Below, one piece after another: positions 1 through 7,800 of a stretch of 19,969 bases of DNA (position 1 is its first letter; each line of letters starts with the position of its first letter). Both the position numbers and the translations under genes were made by a program. The stretch comes from an uncultured Oscillospiraceae bacterium (GTDB lineage Bacteria; Bacillota; Clostridia; Oscillospirales; Ruminococcaceae): assembly GCA_902489475.1 (NCBI GenBank), contig CABUAH010000034.1:1-19969 (forward strand). The letters run 5' to 3'. The notes under the pieces were generated by a model, which saw nothing but the letters and a program-made list of their open reading frames with translations, was not told where the DNA came from and searched no databases.

Positions 1-517
1 TAGTATTTAATTGGTCGGGATTTTCCAAGATAGGTTTTTCCAAGATAGGTTTTCCCAAGATAGGTTTTCCCAAGATTGGTTTTTCCCATACTGGTAAATC
101 CGTATCACTTGAGCCCAAGATTGGATTTTCCCGTTTAGGTTCAAATGAAGTTATATCAGCGTTTGCGGAGTTTTCGCATTTTTCAGCCATAACGGATTTT
201 CCGTTATGGTGATTTTCATCTGAATGCGGTTTTTCATAAATAATATATTCTGTCGTTGTCAGCTGACCCTTCGCATTTCTGACTCTTGAACGCTTTATAT
301 ATCCTTCAGACTCCAATTCCTTAATAGTTGCATTTATGCTGTCGATACCGTCCTTGCAGATAGATGCAAGACCTTTAGTTGTATAGTCCCAATTTTCCGG
401 CAGGGATAGCATTAATGACAACAATCCTTTTGCCTTTAACGATAACCTTGTATTTCTCAAATGGTGATTAGCCATCACCGTGTAATCCTTTGTTTTTTCA
501 ACTCTAAATACTGCCAT
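1..517 (-). CDS. Winged-helix (helix-turn-helix) replication-type protein of mobile elements, 3' end outside window
   Basis: The frame is open from ATG 517 to the window edge, giving 172 visible residues and no stop. It begins MAVFRVEKTKDYTVM. Residues about 15-80 look like the winged-helix domain of replisome-organiser/initiator-like proteins: a segment with LSLKAKGLLSLMLSLPENWD, then TTKGLASICKDG and IKELESEGYI followed by a basic wing. Residues about 140-166 are a KPIL(G/E) pentapeptide repeat ending in a DQLNT-like sequence. This N-terminal wHTH plus proline-rich repeat layout is common in Firmicutes integrative and conjugative elements, where its exact job (replication or regulation) is not settled. 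The ribosome binding site is a GAAAGGGG stretch just upstream. The start codon lies 24 bases past the U-tract of an attenuator-like terminator preceded by a leader peptide, so expression is probably controlled by read-through. The wHTH call is from sequence pattern; the mobile-element role is inference. Confidence 0.8.
   Translation of the reverse strand, partial: MAVFRVEKTKDYTVMANHHLRNTRLSLKAKGLLSLMLSLPENWDYTTKGLASICKDGIDSINATIKELESEGYIKRSRVRNAKGQLTTTEYIIYEKPHSDENHHNGKSVMAEKCENSANADITSFEPKRENPILGSSDTDLPVWEKPILGKPILGKPILEKPILENPDQLNT
21..95. repeat. Five tandem 15-bp units inside the helix-turn-helix gene
   Basis: Five consecutive 15-base units run without gaps at 21-35, 36-50, 51-65, 66-80 and 81-95, of the form TTTTCCAAGATAGGT with a few substitutions (units 1 and 2 are identical). 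On the minus strand they encode KPIL(G/E) pentapeptides in frame, so changes in copy number would keep the frame open. A more diverged related unit lies near 111-125. The units are coding and have no spacers, so this is a protein linker repeat. Confidence 0.9.
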
Positions 518-540
518 TTCAATTTGCCCCTTTCTTTTCA

Positions 541-575
541 AAAAAATAAGACTTAAGCTTAAATGCTCAAGTCTT
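541..575 (-). terminator. Intrinsic terminator/attenuator in the leader of the helix-turn-helix gene
   Basis: An 11-base stem (548-558 with 565-575, loop 559-564) is followed on the minus strand by a U-rich tract. The single non-Watson-Crick pair (555/568) is a U.G wobble in minus-strand RNA but an A.C mismatch in plus-strand RNA, which assigns the hairpin to the minus strand. It ends the SipW cassette but also sits only 24 bases before the next start codon, and a leader ORF stops inside its loop. It is therefore likely a conditional terminator. Confidence 0.8.
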
Positions 576-612
576 GATCGTTAAATATCATTAAAATTAC
601 TCTGTTAAGCAT
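559..612 (-). CDS. Putative 17-residue leader peptide ending in the terminator loop
   Basis: ATG at 610-612 is preceded at six bases by a perfect GGAGG (619-623 on the plus strand as CCTCC). The ORF encodes MLNRVILMIFNDQDLSI and stops at TAA 559-561, exactly in the loop of the terminator at 548-575. The last five sense codons form the 5' arm and the start of the loop. A ribosome translating or stopping there would block the hairpin, so leader translation is expected to favour read-through into the helix-turn-helix gene. The arrangement resembles translational attenuators such as the tet(M) leader of Tn916-type elements. The coding signal itself is too short to test statistically; the strong ribosome binding site and the stop position are the evidence. 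Confidence 0.6.
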   Translation of the reverse strand: MLNRVILMIFNDQDLSI

Positions 613-729
613 TTTAGTCCTCCATTTTAAAGTGCTCTAACTATATCCTCTGTAAAGCGTTTTATTGTACGCTTTAATGCAACTTAAAACAGACTGTTAA
701 GACTGTGTTTACAATAACTTCAAACTTTT

Positions 730-1398
730 TCAGCTATTAAGTACATCATAAATCTCAGACGGATTAGAGCCGTCAAGCTTATCAAAGCTGTCTGCAAGCA
801 CCGCCTTAACCTCAAAATCAATTGTAAAGCTCTTTAGAGGGGATAGAATGCTCGTGAATTCTTTTTTGGTAATATCACAAGGTATAACAATATGCGTGAA
901 TAACACTTCACTGTCACCGTCTGAAAGTCTTGTGTATTTGTCACCCGACATAAGATAAAATGTATTAGTATTGCCGTCCCTGGTAAACTTAGGATTTACT
1001 TTGTAAAGATTCAGTTTTGCAAGTTCACTGCTTGTGTAGCTTACGCCATCCTCAAGTACTCCGTCAGGATCGTAATAGATAAAAGAATTTATGTTATTAA
1101 GAACGCTTTTATCGGTGATTTCGTTGCCATCTTGATCTCGTATGTGCATTGTTATCGCACAGTAAATATCACCGTCATTTGCAGTTATAGTCGGATTTTT
1201 TGATACTGTGTCTCCGATGCGGAGCTGCTCACCGTTTTCATCTTGCCAATTAAGCTCCTGCAAAGAGACATCAACGTTTGTTGATGTAAATCTATTTGTA
1301 ACGCTGTCTTTGCTTGAAAACCATGCAAAAGAAGCAGCTGCCGCCAAAACAACCAGCACACATACAACACAAAGAACAGCTATTTTTTTCTTACTCAT
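730..1398 (-). CDS. SipW-dependent BsaA/TasA-like surface protein (third substrate of the cassette)
   Basis: This 222-residue protein has a SipW-type signal peptide: a basic MSKKK start, a long hydrophobic core and a predicted cut near ASFA-WFSSKDSVTNRF (about residues 23-25). That WF(S/T)..D.VTN.F junction is typical of substrates cut by the ER-type peptidase SipW. The rest is a mostly beta-strand polar region of about 195 residues without anchor or transmembrane segment, as in TasA/BsaA/camelysin-like biofilm fibre proteins. A strong AAGGAGGG ribosome binding site overlaps the stop of the upstream gene, from which it is 11 bases away, so it is probably the last gene of the SipW operon. A terminator follows about 150 bases downstream. 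Family membership rests on the signal peptide and context; polymerisation is inferred. Confidence 0.8.
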   Translation of the reverse strand: MSKKKIAVLCVVCVLVVLAAAASFAWFSSKDSVTNRFTSTNVDVSLQELNWQDENGEQLRIGDTVSKNPTITANDGDIYCAITMHIRDQDGNEITDKSVLNNINSFIYYDPDGVLEDGVSYTSSELAKLNLYKVNPKFTRDGNTNTFYLMSGDKYTRLSDGDSEVLFTHIVIPCDITKKEFTSILSPLKSFTIDFEVKAVLADSFDKLDGSNPSEIYDVLNS

Positions 1399-1409
1399 AT
1401 TGTCCCTCC

Positions 1410-2027
1410 TTATCTAAGATCAAGAGAGCCGCCGGAAGTTATCTTAACTGCTTCCCAAGCATTATCCTTTGTTATTGCTTCTGGCTGAATTATATCTGCT
1501 GATACTTCGATGCTTACAGTTAGATCTTTGTATTCAGCTTTATCAGCATCGTCTTTAAGCTTAACGCCGTTAAGTAGGGGAGACGTCATGTTGCCGGTAT
1601 TAAGTTTGTTATGATAATAAAAATATCCGTCCTTATATACCCACAAATATCTCCATGACGGATGAAGTACAAGTTCAATGTCACCGAAGAACACGCTGTT
1701 TCCTACAGGCTCTGAAAAACCCGATGTCGCAATATTTTCAATATTTCCGTCTGCATTTTTAACAGTAGGGAAAATCATACAACGAACATACCCATCCATG
1801 TTTTCAGAATCATTTCGAAGTCGTATTTGCTTAGTATCATCACCCCACTCATAAGGACCTTTCTCAGGATTCTCAATAACAGTTACCTTAGGCTCAGCAA
1901 CAGTAAATTCGTTTGATACCTCGTCTGTAGCTGTAAAAAAAGCGTTTGCAGCAATTGCACCGACAATGACAATGAGTAAACCTACTACAAGTGCAATTAT
2001 TAGTTTCTTATTTTTCCTTACCGCCAT
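1410..2027 (-). CDS. SipW-dependent-type secreted protein (second substrate, camelysin-like)
   Basis: This 205-residue protein has a basic N-terminus (MAVRKNKK), a hydrophobic core to about residue 28 and a SipW-type junction ANAFFTATDEVSNEF. The mature part carries a short segment WRYLWVYKDGYFYYHNKL around residues 125-142. A related W.Y.DGYFYYKRI segment occurs in the larger BsaA-like protein encoded at 3298-4320, which suggests the two share a fold. There is no C-terminal membrane anchor or sorting motif. The gene overlaps the 3' end of the upstream anchor gene by 20 bases and is followed after 11 bases by the next substrate gene, so translational coupling within one operon is likely. It is presumably exported and cut by the SipW encoded upstream, then added to a surface fibre. 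Confidence 0.78.
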   Translation of the reverse strand: MAVRKNKKLIIALVVGLLIVIVGAIAANAFFTATDEVSNEFTVAEPKVTVIENPEKGPYEWGDDTKQIRLRNDSENMDGYVRCMIFPTVKNADGNIENIATSGFSEPVGNSVFFGDIELVLHPSWRYLWVYKDGYFYYHNKLNTGNMTSPLLNGVKLKDDADKAEYKDLTVSIEVSADIIQPEAITKDNAWEAVKITSGGSLDLR

Positions 2028-2733
2028 TAGTACCGTCCTTTCTGCATCTGCGTGTCATTAAGCCTACAAATACAGCGTTAATAAACAAAATCACTGAAAA
2101 AATGATCAAGATAGTATTTCCATAACCGGTATTAGGTGTATTACTGTCTGATGTAGGATTATCAATAACTTCCATTGTAACTTCTTTTTTGATAGCTGCT
2201 TCAAATATCCATTTAAAATCAACTCTGCCTAAATATTCCTGACCTTCAATATCTTTCAACCCGTCTCCATTCCAAAGAATCTCTGCTCTAAGCTCTTTGC
2301 TTTGTCCTGAAATAATTTCTACCAAATCTAATGGGGAAGTGTTCATGTTAATATTTCCTTCTCCTGTAACTTTTCCATCATAGATAAGCTCATCGTCAAG
2401 ATACAGTTTAAGATTTGTATAATTCTCAAGATCAAGATTTCCATCCTTTGACTTTGGCGCAGCTGACATAGTTAATGTATACGGTGTGTTGATTAAGTTC
2501 TGTATTGATAAAACTTTTGTGTATGTTTCACCCGGTTGCATATTTGATATGTCAATGCAATACTCACCGCTTTGTGATACGCTTTTCCCATTATCATCCA
2601 TTACATAAAGTCCTTCGGGAATCCCTTTTACAGAACCTTTGGGAAGCTCCTCAGCTCCGGCTGAAAGGCTTATCGACATAACTGATAATAAGCTAACTGC
2701 CGCAGCAGTTATCATTCTCAACAATTTCTTCAT
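2008..2733 (-). CDS. Secreted wall-anchored protein with TPNTG sorting signal, encoded in SipW cassette
   Basis: This 241-residue protein has an ordinary signal peptide (MKKLLRM, hydrophobic core, cut near SLSAGA-EE at about residue 27), not the SipW type. The mature part is a beta-rich domain of about 160 residues containing a TYTKVLSIQN-type strand. The C-terminus has a sortase-like sorting signal: TPNTG at 199-203, about 22 hydrophobic residues, then a basic RRCRK tail. The motif deviates from LPxTG by Thr in the first position, as does TPHTG in the large adhesin at 12680. The start overlaps the upstream sipW gene by 41 bases, with a GGAG about 14 bases before ATG 2733. Within the cassette it is the only anchored product, so it could tether or nucleate the SipW-processed fibre; that role is inferred from position and anchor. 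Confidence 0.75.
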   Translation of the reverse strand: MKKLLRMITAAAVSLLSVMSISLSAGAEELPKGSVKGIPEGLYVMDDNGKSVSQSGEYCIDISNMQPGETYTKVLSIQNLINTPYTLTMSAAPKSKDGNLDLENYTNLKLYLDDELIYDGKVTGEGNINMNTSPLDLVEIISGQSKELRAEILWNGDGLKDIEGQEYLGRVDFKWIFEAAIKKEVTMEVIDNPTSDSNTPNTGYGNTILIIFSVILFINAVFVGLMTRRCRKDGTNGGKEK

Positions 2734-3274
2734 TTTTACTTTTCACACTCCTTGACTTTAATTTTATTAATCTTTTTACTATATAAATAGCTGACATAAG
2801 TCCTACTAATGTAAATATCGAGAGTGTTAAATGCTCAGATATATATGTCACTATTCGGCTTATATATCTTACTGTAAAGACGACCTTACCTATTATTTGT
2901 TCGGGCTTAATGCCTTGAACGTCATAAGATTTGTTAGCATCGCCTTTAGTTTTGTAAAGTATGTTTCCTTCTGAGTCTACTGAACTGCCTACAAGCCTAT
3001 GCGTCAGCACCGCATTTTTATCAGCTGTAGGATTAAATGTTATGATGTCGTTTGTTTGTAAATCGTCTGCCCCCACTTTCACAATCACAACATCCCCCGG
3101 CAAAATGTCGGGGGACATTGAAGATGTGAGTACTTTATACCATCGGTAGCCAAAGAAAGATACATCTGTATCATTTTTAAGCCTTGAACCGATGATAAAA
3201 ATAATAAGAGAGGCAGCAATCAGAGTAATAACACACCAAAACATAATGTTGCATATAACTTTAAGCGCTTTCAT
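2693..3274 (-). CDS. sipW: Signal peptidase I, SipW (ER-type Ser/His)
   Basis: This 193-residue membrane peptidase removes signal peptides from SipW-class substrates. It has an N-terminal transmembrane segment (about residues 8-29), then the catalytic serine box LTSSMSPDILPGD (Ser52 in the S-M-x-P motif). His92 in LTHRLV stands where bacterial type I peptidases have Lys, which is the mark of the ER/SipW subclass. The conserved GDANKSYD box follows at 111-118, then a C-terminal transmembrane segment (about 148-167) and a basic tail ending CCGS. Length and motif order match SipW proteins. It sits 23 bases after the BsaA-like gene and overlaps the start of the anchor gene. The three neighbouring proteins with SipW-type signal peptides are its likely substrates. 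Confidence 0.95.
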   Translation of the reverse strand: MKALKVICNIMFWCVITLIAASLIIFIIGSRLKNDTDVSFFGYRWYKVLTSSMSPDILPGDVVIVKVGADDLQTNDIITFNPTADKNAVLTHRLVGSSVDSEGNILYKTKGDANKSYDVQGIKPEQIIGKVVFTVRYISRIVTYISEHLTLSIFTLVGLMSAIYIVKRLIKLKSRSVKSKNEEIVENDNCCGS

Positions 3275-3297
3275 CTCTTTTTACTTTACTCTGAATC

Positions 3298-4320
3298 TTA
3301 TTCAGCTATTGAAATTGCACCGGTTGTATCAACTATTGCCGTTCCGATAGAAGCGGTATTAGCTACATCAACGTCAGCGCCCCACATATCAGCGATACCG
3401 TCTACGCTAGCGAGGATACCCTCATGATCAACAACAATGTCATATTTAGCATTAGCCCAATCGTTTGTTGCCTGTGGAAGCATGATAACCTTGCTTAGGA
3501 GATTTTCTGTTGTTTTATCAACACCGCAAATTCTCTTGTAGTAAAAATATCCGTCGTTGTAATCCCAATTGTCTGACCAGTTGTCATCAAGGATTAGCAC
3601 GATCGGTGTGCCGTTACCGAGCTGTGAAAGATACAAGTTATCCGTAGCATCGTTTACATAACGGCTAAGAGCTGTTACATCAGCTGAAGTAAGCTCAACG
3701 CCGCCGTAGGTCTGTCCTGCAGTAAGACTATTGAGTTTTGTCATTGTGCCAAAGGTCTTTCCGTCTGTTGTTGCCTTAACAGTTGTTGCATATGTAATGC
3801 CGAAGTTTCCGGTAACTGTTGCAACAGGGGAACCGCTCTTGAGGGTATATGCAATACCTTCAAGGTTTACCTTCTGTTTTGTTGCAGTTACATAAGCGAT
3901 ATATCCGTTCTTGTCATTTTTCTTTACGGTAACAGTATCCGGAATAGCAGTATCTCCGTTATTAATTACTGTAGGATACTTAGCGATCTGCTCACCTGTA
4001 TAGATCAGGGGATTCTCTGTTCCTGCAGTATTAACGGCAGATTCAACATTAGTTTCAATTTCTTCAGAAAGCTTTACACGAATGAACGCATCCGTATCGC
4101 CGTTGTTAGCAATAGCTACTTCCTTCTGAATAGACTGTCCCGGTGTCCACTCCTTTGGAGGATCAAACACCTCGACGATGCTTGTATCAAGACGACCGTC
4201 TGTTTCAAGGCGGTTAGTTACTTGATCCGATGATGTCGGCCAAGCAAACGATGCTCCGAGTGCTGCAACGACTAATGCTGCACAGCTTACAGCTGCAATT
4301 TTTTTCTTTGTAATCTTCAT
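3298..4320 (-). CDS. BsaA-family SipW-dependent biofilm matrix-like protein (first gene of the cassette)
   Basis: This 340-residue protein has a SipW-type signal peptide: MKITKKK, a hydrophobic core, and the junction GASFAWPTSSDQVTNRLE (cut near residue 26). After it comes the family-typical start of the mature chain, with SIVEVFDPPKEWTPGQ followed by NNGDTDAFIRVKL, a beta-sandwich pattern shared with TasA/BsaA/camelysin. Around residues 250-262 is WDYNDGYFYYKRI. It is longer than the other two substrates in the cassette because of a central Thr/Val-rich part. The ribosome binding site is CGGAAAGGAAAAAAG, nearly the same as that of the adhesin at 10419, and a small inverted repeat (4344-4361) lies just upstream of it. 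It is likely the major fibre subunit, by analogy with TasA operons; it was not recognised as any named gene. Confidence 0.85.
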   Translation of the reverse strand: MKITKKKIAAVSCAALVVAALGASFAWPTSSDQVTNRLETDGRLDTSIVEVFDPPKEWTPGQSIQKEVAIANNGDTDAFIRVKLSEEIETNVESAVNTAGTENPLIYTGEQIAKYPTVINNGDTAIPDTVTVKKNDKNGYIAYVTATKQKVNLEGIAYTLKSGSPVATVTGNFGITYATTVKATTDGKTFGTMTKLNSLTAGQTYGGVELTSADVTALSRYVNDATDNLYLSQLGNGTPIVLILDDNWSDNWDYNDGYFYYKRICGVDKTTENLLSKVIMLPQATNDWANAKYDIVVDHEGILASVDGIADMWGADVDVANTASIGTAIVDTTGAISIAE

Positions 4321-4379
4321 TTTCTTTTTTCCTTTCCGTTTTTAAGTCTTGAACATGACTTTTAAATTAAAATGTATAT

Positions 4380-4431
4380 AAAAAGCTTTTATCCTTTCGG
4401 GCTGCGCACTTCCCATTTGGAGAAGCTTTTT
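4380..4431. other. Inverted-repeat-bounded element with AAGTGCGC core (candidate oriT-like site or structured leader RNA)
   Basis: Nine-base arms AAAAAGCTT (4380-4388) and AAGCTTTTT (4423-4431) enclose a GC-richer core in AT-rich sequence. On the minus strand an inner bulged hairpin, CTTCTCC-AAAT-GGGAAG, is followed directly by TGCGCA and then CCC-GAAA-GG. The AAGTGCGC string after an inverted repeat recalls the nick regions of some MOBQ/MOBP-type origins of transfer (consensus close to TAAGTGCGCCCT). The same sequence could instead be the folded 5' leader of the BsaA-like gene, 60 bases downstream. No relaxase gene is visible nearby, and I do not recognise a known riboswitch. The inverted repeats are certain; the function is inference. 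Confidence 0.4.
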
Positions 4432-4438
4432 AACAAAT

Positions 4439-4470
4439 AAAAAAAGCCACGAATTTTTTAGTTCGTGGCT
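4439..4470 (-). terminator. Intrinsic terminator upstream of the SipW cassette
   Basis: A perfect nine-base stem (4445-4453 with 4462-4470) is followed on the minus strand by seven U. The adhesin transcript already ends at the terminator near 4826-4871, so this one insulates the SipW cassette or attenuates a transcript that starts between 4470 and about 4800. No convincing sigma-A promoter was found between this hairpin and the BsaA-like gene, which leaves attenuation open. The rest of the gap 4321-4644 holds the element at 4380-4431, the plus-strand terminator at 4505-4532 and otherwise AT-rich sequence with nothing recognised. Confidence 0.8.
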
Positions 4471-4504
4471 AAATTGTTTAATACAAAAATTTAATACCAT
4501 TAAC

Positions 4505-4532
4505 AAAGCCGGCTTTTACGTCGGCTTTTTTT
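4505..4532 (+). terminator. Plus-strand intrinsic terminator with no gene upstream of it
   Basis: Stem 4505-4513 with 4520-4528 is followed by a run of T to 4532. The pair 4512/4521 is a G.U wobble in plus-strand RNA but a C.A mismatch in minus-strand RNA, and only the plus side has a T-tract. It therefore terminates rightward transcription, yet no plus-strand gene lies between it and the SipW cassette. A short non-coding RNA or antisense transcript is implied. Confidence 0.7.
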
Positions 4533-4644
4533 ATTTGTGCTTCATCTAACATACTTAAAATCTCGATTTTCTTTTTTCAAAGATAATATAGACGGGACAA
4601 CTTTTTCGTCCTACTTATATTTTTTGAAAGGAAGTGCAAAAAGT

Positions 4645-4821
4645 ATGGAAGCTATATTTTGCTTAGTATATTCCATCTGCTATGTACTAGCAGTAGCTGA
4701 AGATTTTCAAGATGTAGAAAATTTATCTTCAAACTATCTGTACATAGTCATGGATAAAGCTGAAATAATTTTATTAAGAATTGTGGCAGTAGTAATAAAG
4801 CTTTTAATTAACATTATTTAA
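4645..4821 (+). CDS. Small hypothetical protein, 58 residues, convergent to the second adhesin
   Basis: ATG 4645 is preceded by GAAAGGAAG (4626-4634), the same ribosome-binding context as the other genes here, and the frame ends directly before a strong terminator. An upstream in-frame ATG at 4537 lacks such a site and would add 36 residues, so the shorter form is preferred. The product starts MEAIFCLVYSICYVLAVAED, with a hydrophobic first half, a polar middle (residues about 19-35) and a hydrophobic C-terminal helix LLRIVAVVIKLLINII. It could be a small membrane-associated peptide. No family was recognised. It is the only plausible plus-strand gene in the window. Confidence 0.5.
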   Translation: MEAIFCLVYSICYVLAVAEDFQDVENLSSNYLYIVMDKAEIILLRIVAVVIKLLINII

Positions 4822-4825
4822 CCGC

Positions 4826-4871
4826 AAAAAGGGATGTTACAAAATCAAAGTAGATTTGTTACATCCCTTTT
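4826..4871. terminator. Bidirectional terminator between convergent genes
   Basis: A 16-pair stem (4827-4843 with 4855-4871, one T.T mismatch) has A-runs on the left and T-runs on the right, so it can terminate both strands. It lies between the stop of the plus-strand ORF (4821) and the stop of the minus-strand adhesin (4876). Confidence 0.85.
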
Positions 4872-4875
4872 ATGC

Positions 4876-7800
4876 TTACACAATATCTATCATAACATTA
4901 GTAACCGTATCTCCATCATCGAGCCAATAGTCGTGACCTTTGTTTGTAAAAACGCAATTAAAATTATTTACTTCAGGATTTAATAATTTAAAGCTCATCA
5001 AGTTGTTAGCTGTATCGTAATCATACTGAATGTATTCGATCATACTGTTATCGATTGCATCGAAACTTGTTTCGTTTATCATCAAATTCGAAGCATCATG
5101 CATCGGCGTATATCGCCAATTGTTCTGAATTTCTCGAATAGTATACTGCTTACCCGAATAGCAGTTATCGATAGTTACCGAAGCTTCTGCTTCACCCGCT
5201 GGAACGACGATGTATACAAAGAACGAATAGCTTTCGCCAGTCGATTCATTAGCTTGTGTAACTTCGAATATGAAGTCTTCGTCAGTATAATACGGTTCAT
5301 CGAGTTTCTTCGTAATCGTAATCGGTCCTTTAATAGCTTTGTTTACAATATCAACGCTAACGGATTCTCCTGCTTTCGTTATTTTGATCGTTCGGTCAGT
5401 AGCTACTTCGTAGCCATCGGGAACCGTCGCTGCGTTTTCCGAAAGCGTATATGTACCTAATGGTAAGTCTTCAATTGACGCTTGTCCGTTCACAATCATT
5501 ACGGATTTTGATATGTTCATTCCGTTATTTGCTTTGCCTTTTAAAGAGAATGTTATACCGTCCGTACTAGAACCATCATCATTTGATTTGTTAATTATTA
5601 TGCTTCCTATTGCCGTGTTCTCAAATTCAGCTGTAACAACTTCTCCGGCAACGCCTTCGATATCGGTTAATACCACAGTTTGCGACCCTTTTACGTATCC
5701 GTCAGGAATCGAGTCTGGTAATTCCGTTACTATATACCAACCCGAAGGCAAATCATCGACTTGTGCCTTTCCGTTTTTAAGACTAACAGTAATATCATCA
5801 GGCACATCGGTATATAATGGCCGAATGCACTGAATTTTGAATTTTATTCCGTCAACAGGAGCAGTACCATCATCGTTTGTTTTGTTTACAACAATGCTCA
5901 TAGTCGGAGCATTGTAAAACTCAAGAACCGCCGATGGACTATCAGCATTAATCGTTATCGTTTGCATATCAGTATTTGATATGTACCCGTCAGGAATTGA
6001 AGATTTGATTTCTTCAGCTGTATATGTACCGTAAGGCAAATCAATATCAACAAACCCATCGGTTATGGATACTATCTTATCCTCAACAGTTGTGCCTGTA
6101 AGCGTTGAAACATTCTTTATTAGAAACTGAATACCGTCAACAGGATCAGTACCGTCCTCGTTGTATTTTTCAATTGTCAGTTGTCCTTTCGTTGCAGTAT
6201 TCACTATGTTTACAGACACGGCTTCATTTGTGTCATTTATTGTTACTGTCAAATCTTCTGCCGTATCATAATTCGTTGGAGTATATACTTCCTTTAATGT
6301 GTATGTTCCAAAAGGAATATTACTGAATGTTGCCGTGTTATTAGACGTGGAAACAGACACAGGTCCTACTGTTACATCCGTGCCGTAATCTGATATTCCT
6401 GTGAGAATAAATACAGCTGAGCCATCAACAACTGATCCCTCAAACGTTTTATTAACGGTAATAGAACCCGTCTTAAGCACGTTATATCCTGCGAGGTTAA
6501 GCGACTTATCAGTTGTTACTTCTCCCTGCACATTTTCCATTAAACCGTCAAAATATTCTTCGTTGCCCTTAGTTTCAATAATGGTGTATTCCGTTGGATC
6601 AAGACCTGTTATTTTAATTGTTCCTGACTTAGACAGCTTAAATGTTGTTCCATACATACCCATCGAAACAGGAGCTGAATATCCGGTAAATGTATACTCT
6701 CCATCAGCACCATTGGCTGTGATGTAGTGAGTAGCTCCATTACTAGGATTTACTCCGTACACCATAAACTCCAAACCATTTATTACAGCGTCATTATCTA
6801 TTTCGCTTAATTCATCACCAATTTGCACATATTTAGTAAAATTCAGTGTGCCTGCCGCCCTCATGGGGTTATAAATAAGTACAACAGAACTGCCGTTTGC
6901 AGAAGGAAAATAATATGTCGTGCCTAAAGGATCATGTCTGTTTCCCGTACTAGGAGTAGTTGAATATGGCGTATCAAAAATCGAACTTACTGCTGAACCT
7001 AAAACTTCCTGTACCGCATATGTATCGGTAAGTGCTAACCCGTCTACTGTAAATTGACCATTACTGTTTAAAGTAAACTTTGTTGCACTTGATGATCTTG
7101 TAGTGATATTGCTATAAGAATAACCACTTGTTGCATTTCCGGTAGCTACTATATATTTTCCACTATTATTTTTCAGGTAAAAATAAACCGTGCTGCTATT
7201 TTGCCAAATCTCATTATCAAGTGAAGAATCAGCCACCTTATAATCGTTACCACCGGCTGTTTGCTCAACATATTTATAGTAGGTGATTTTACCTGTAAGA
7301 GCAGTATTAACCACGTTAAGATTAACCGTTTGTCCATCAGAGGCTATTGTTATAGTTTTATCTGATGCTGCTGAATATCCAGACGGAACTGTTGACGCAT
7401 CTTCAGATAAATTATACGTTCCGATCGGGATATTACTAAAAGTAACTTTTCCGTTTTTGATCATGCCAGTCATATTAACAGTAGTTCCATAAGAAGATGT
7501 ACCTTGTAATGTAAATTTAATTCCATCCGAAACCGTTGATCCGTCATTATTTATTTTATTTATAACTACAGTGCCTTTTTTTGTTTCATTTACGCCATAT
7601 ACATTTGCTGTTTTTTTAGACTGAACCGTAAATTTTATATCACTCATTAAACCTTTAAACAAACTATTTCCGGTTATTTCTGTTATGTAATACGTTCCGG
7701 CCGGAAGATCGCTTAAAGAAAGAGAACTGTCAGATGCTAATTTAAATACTGTTGATTGATTAACAGCTGTAACACCCACAGGGGATCCGAGCTTGCTGTA

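Noticed and set aside
21..95. A regular short tandem repeat that might be taken for a CRISPR array
   Set aside because: The 15-base units are contiguous with no spacers, keep a reading frame and encode a KPIL(G/E) linker.
4380..4431. A cyclic-di-GMP, cobalamin or other known riboswitch upstream of the BsaA-like gene
   Set aside because: None of the conserved core strings of these classes could be matched, and the terminator lies before rather than after the element.
4478..4506. Promoter-like TTGTTA and TATTAA, 17 bases apart on the minus strand
   Set aside because: Transcription would start at the very edge of the terminator at 4439-4470, so it could hardly make a useful transcript; both boxes are weak in an AT-rich gap.
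4876..5100. A degenerate sorting signal at the C-terminus of the second adhesin
   Set aside because: The last 60 residues have no xPxTG, no hydrophobic helix and no basic tail.
5098..7492. Several plus-strand ORFs of 70-120 codons opposite the second adhesin
   Set aside because: They lie wholly inside a well-supported minus-strand gene, have no ribosome binding sites and read as low-complexity shadows of repeated modules.
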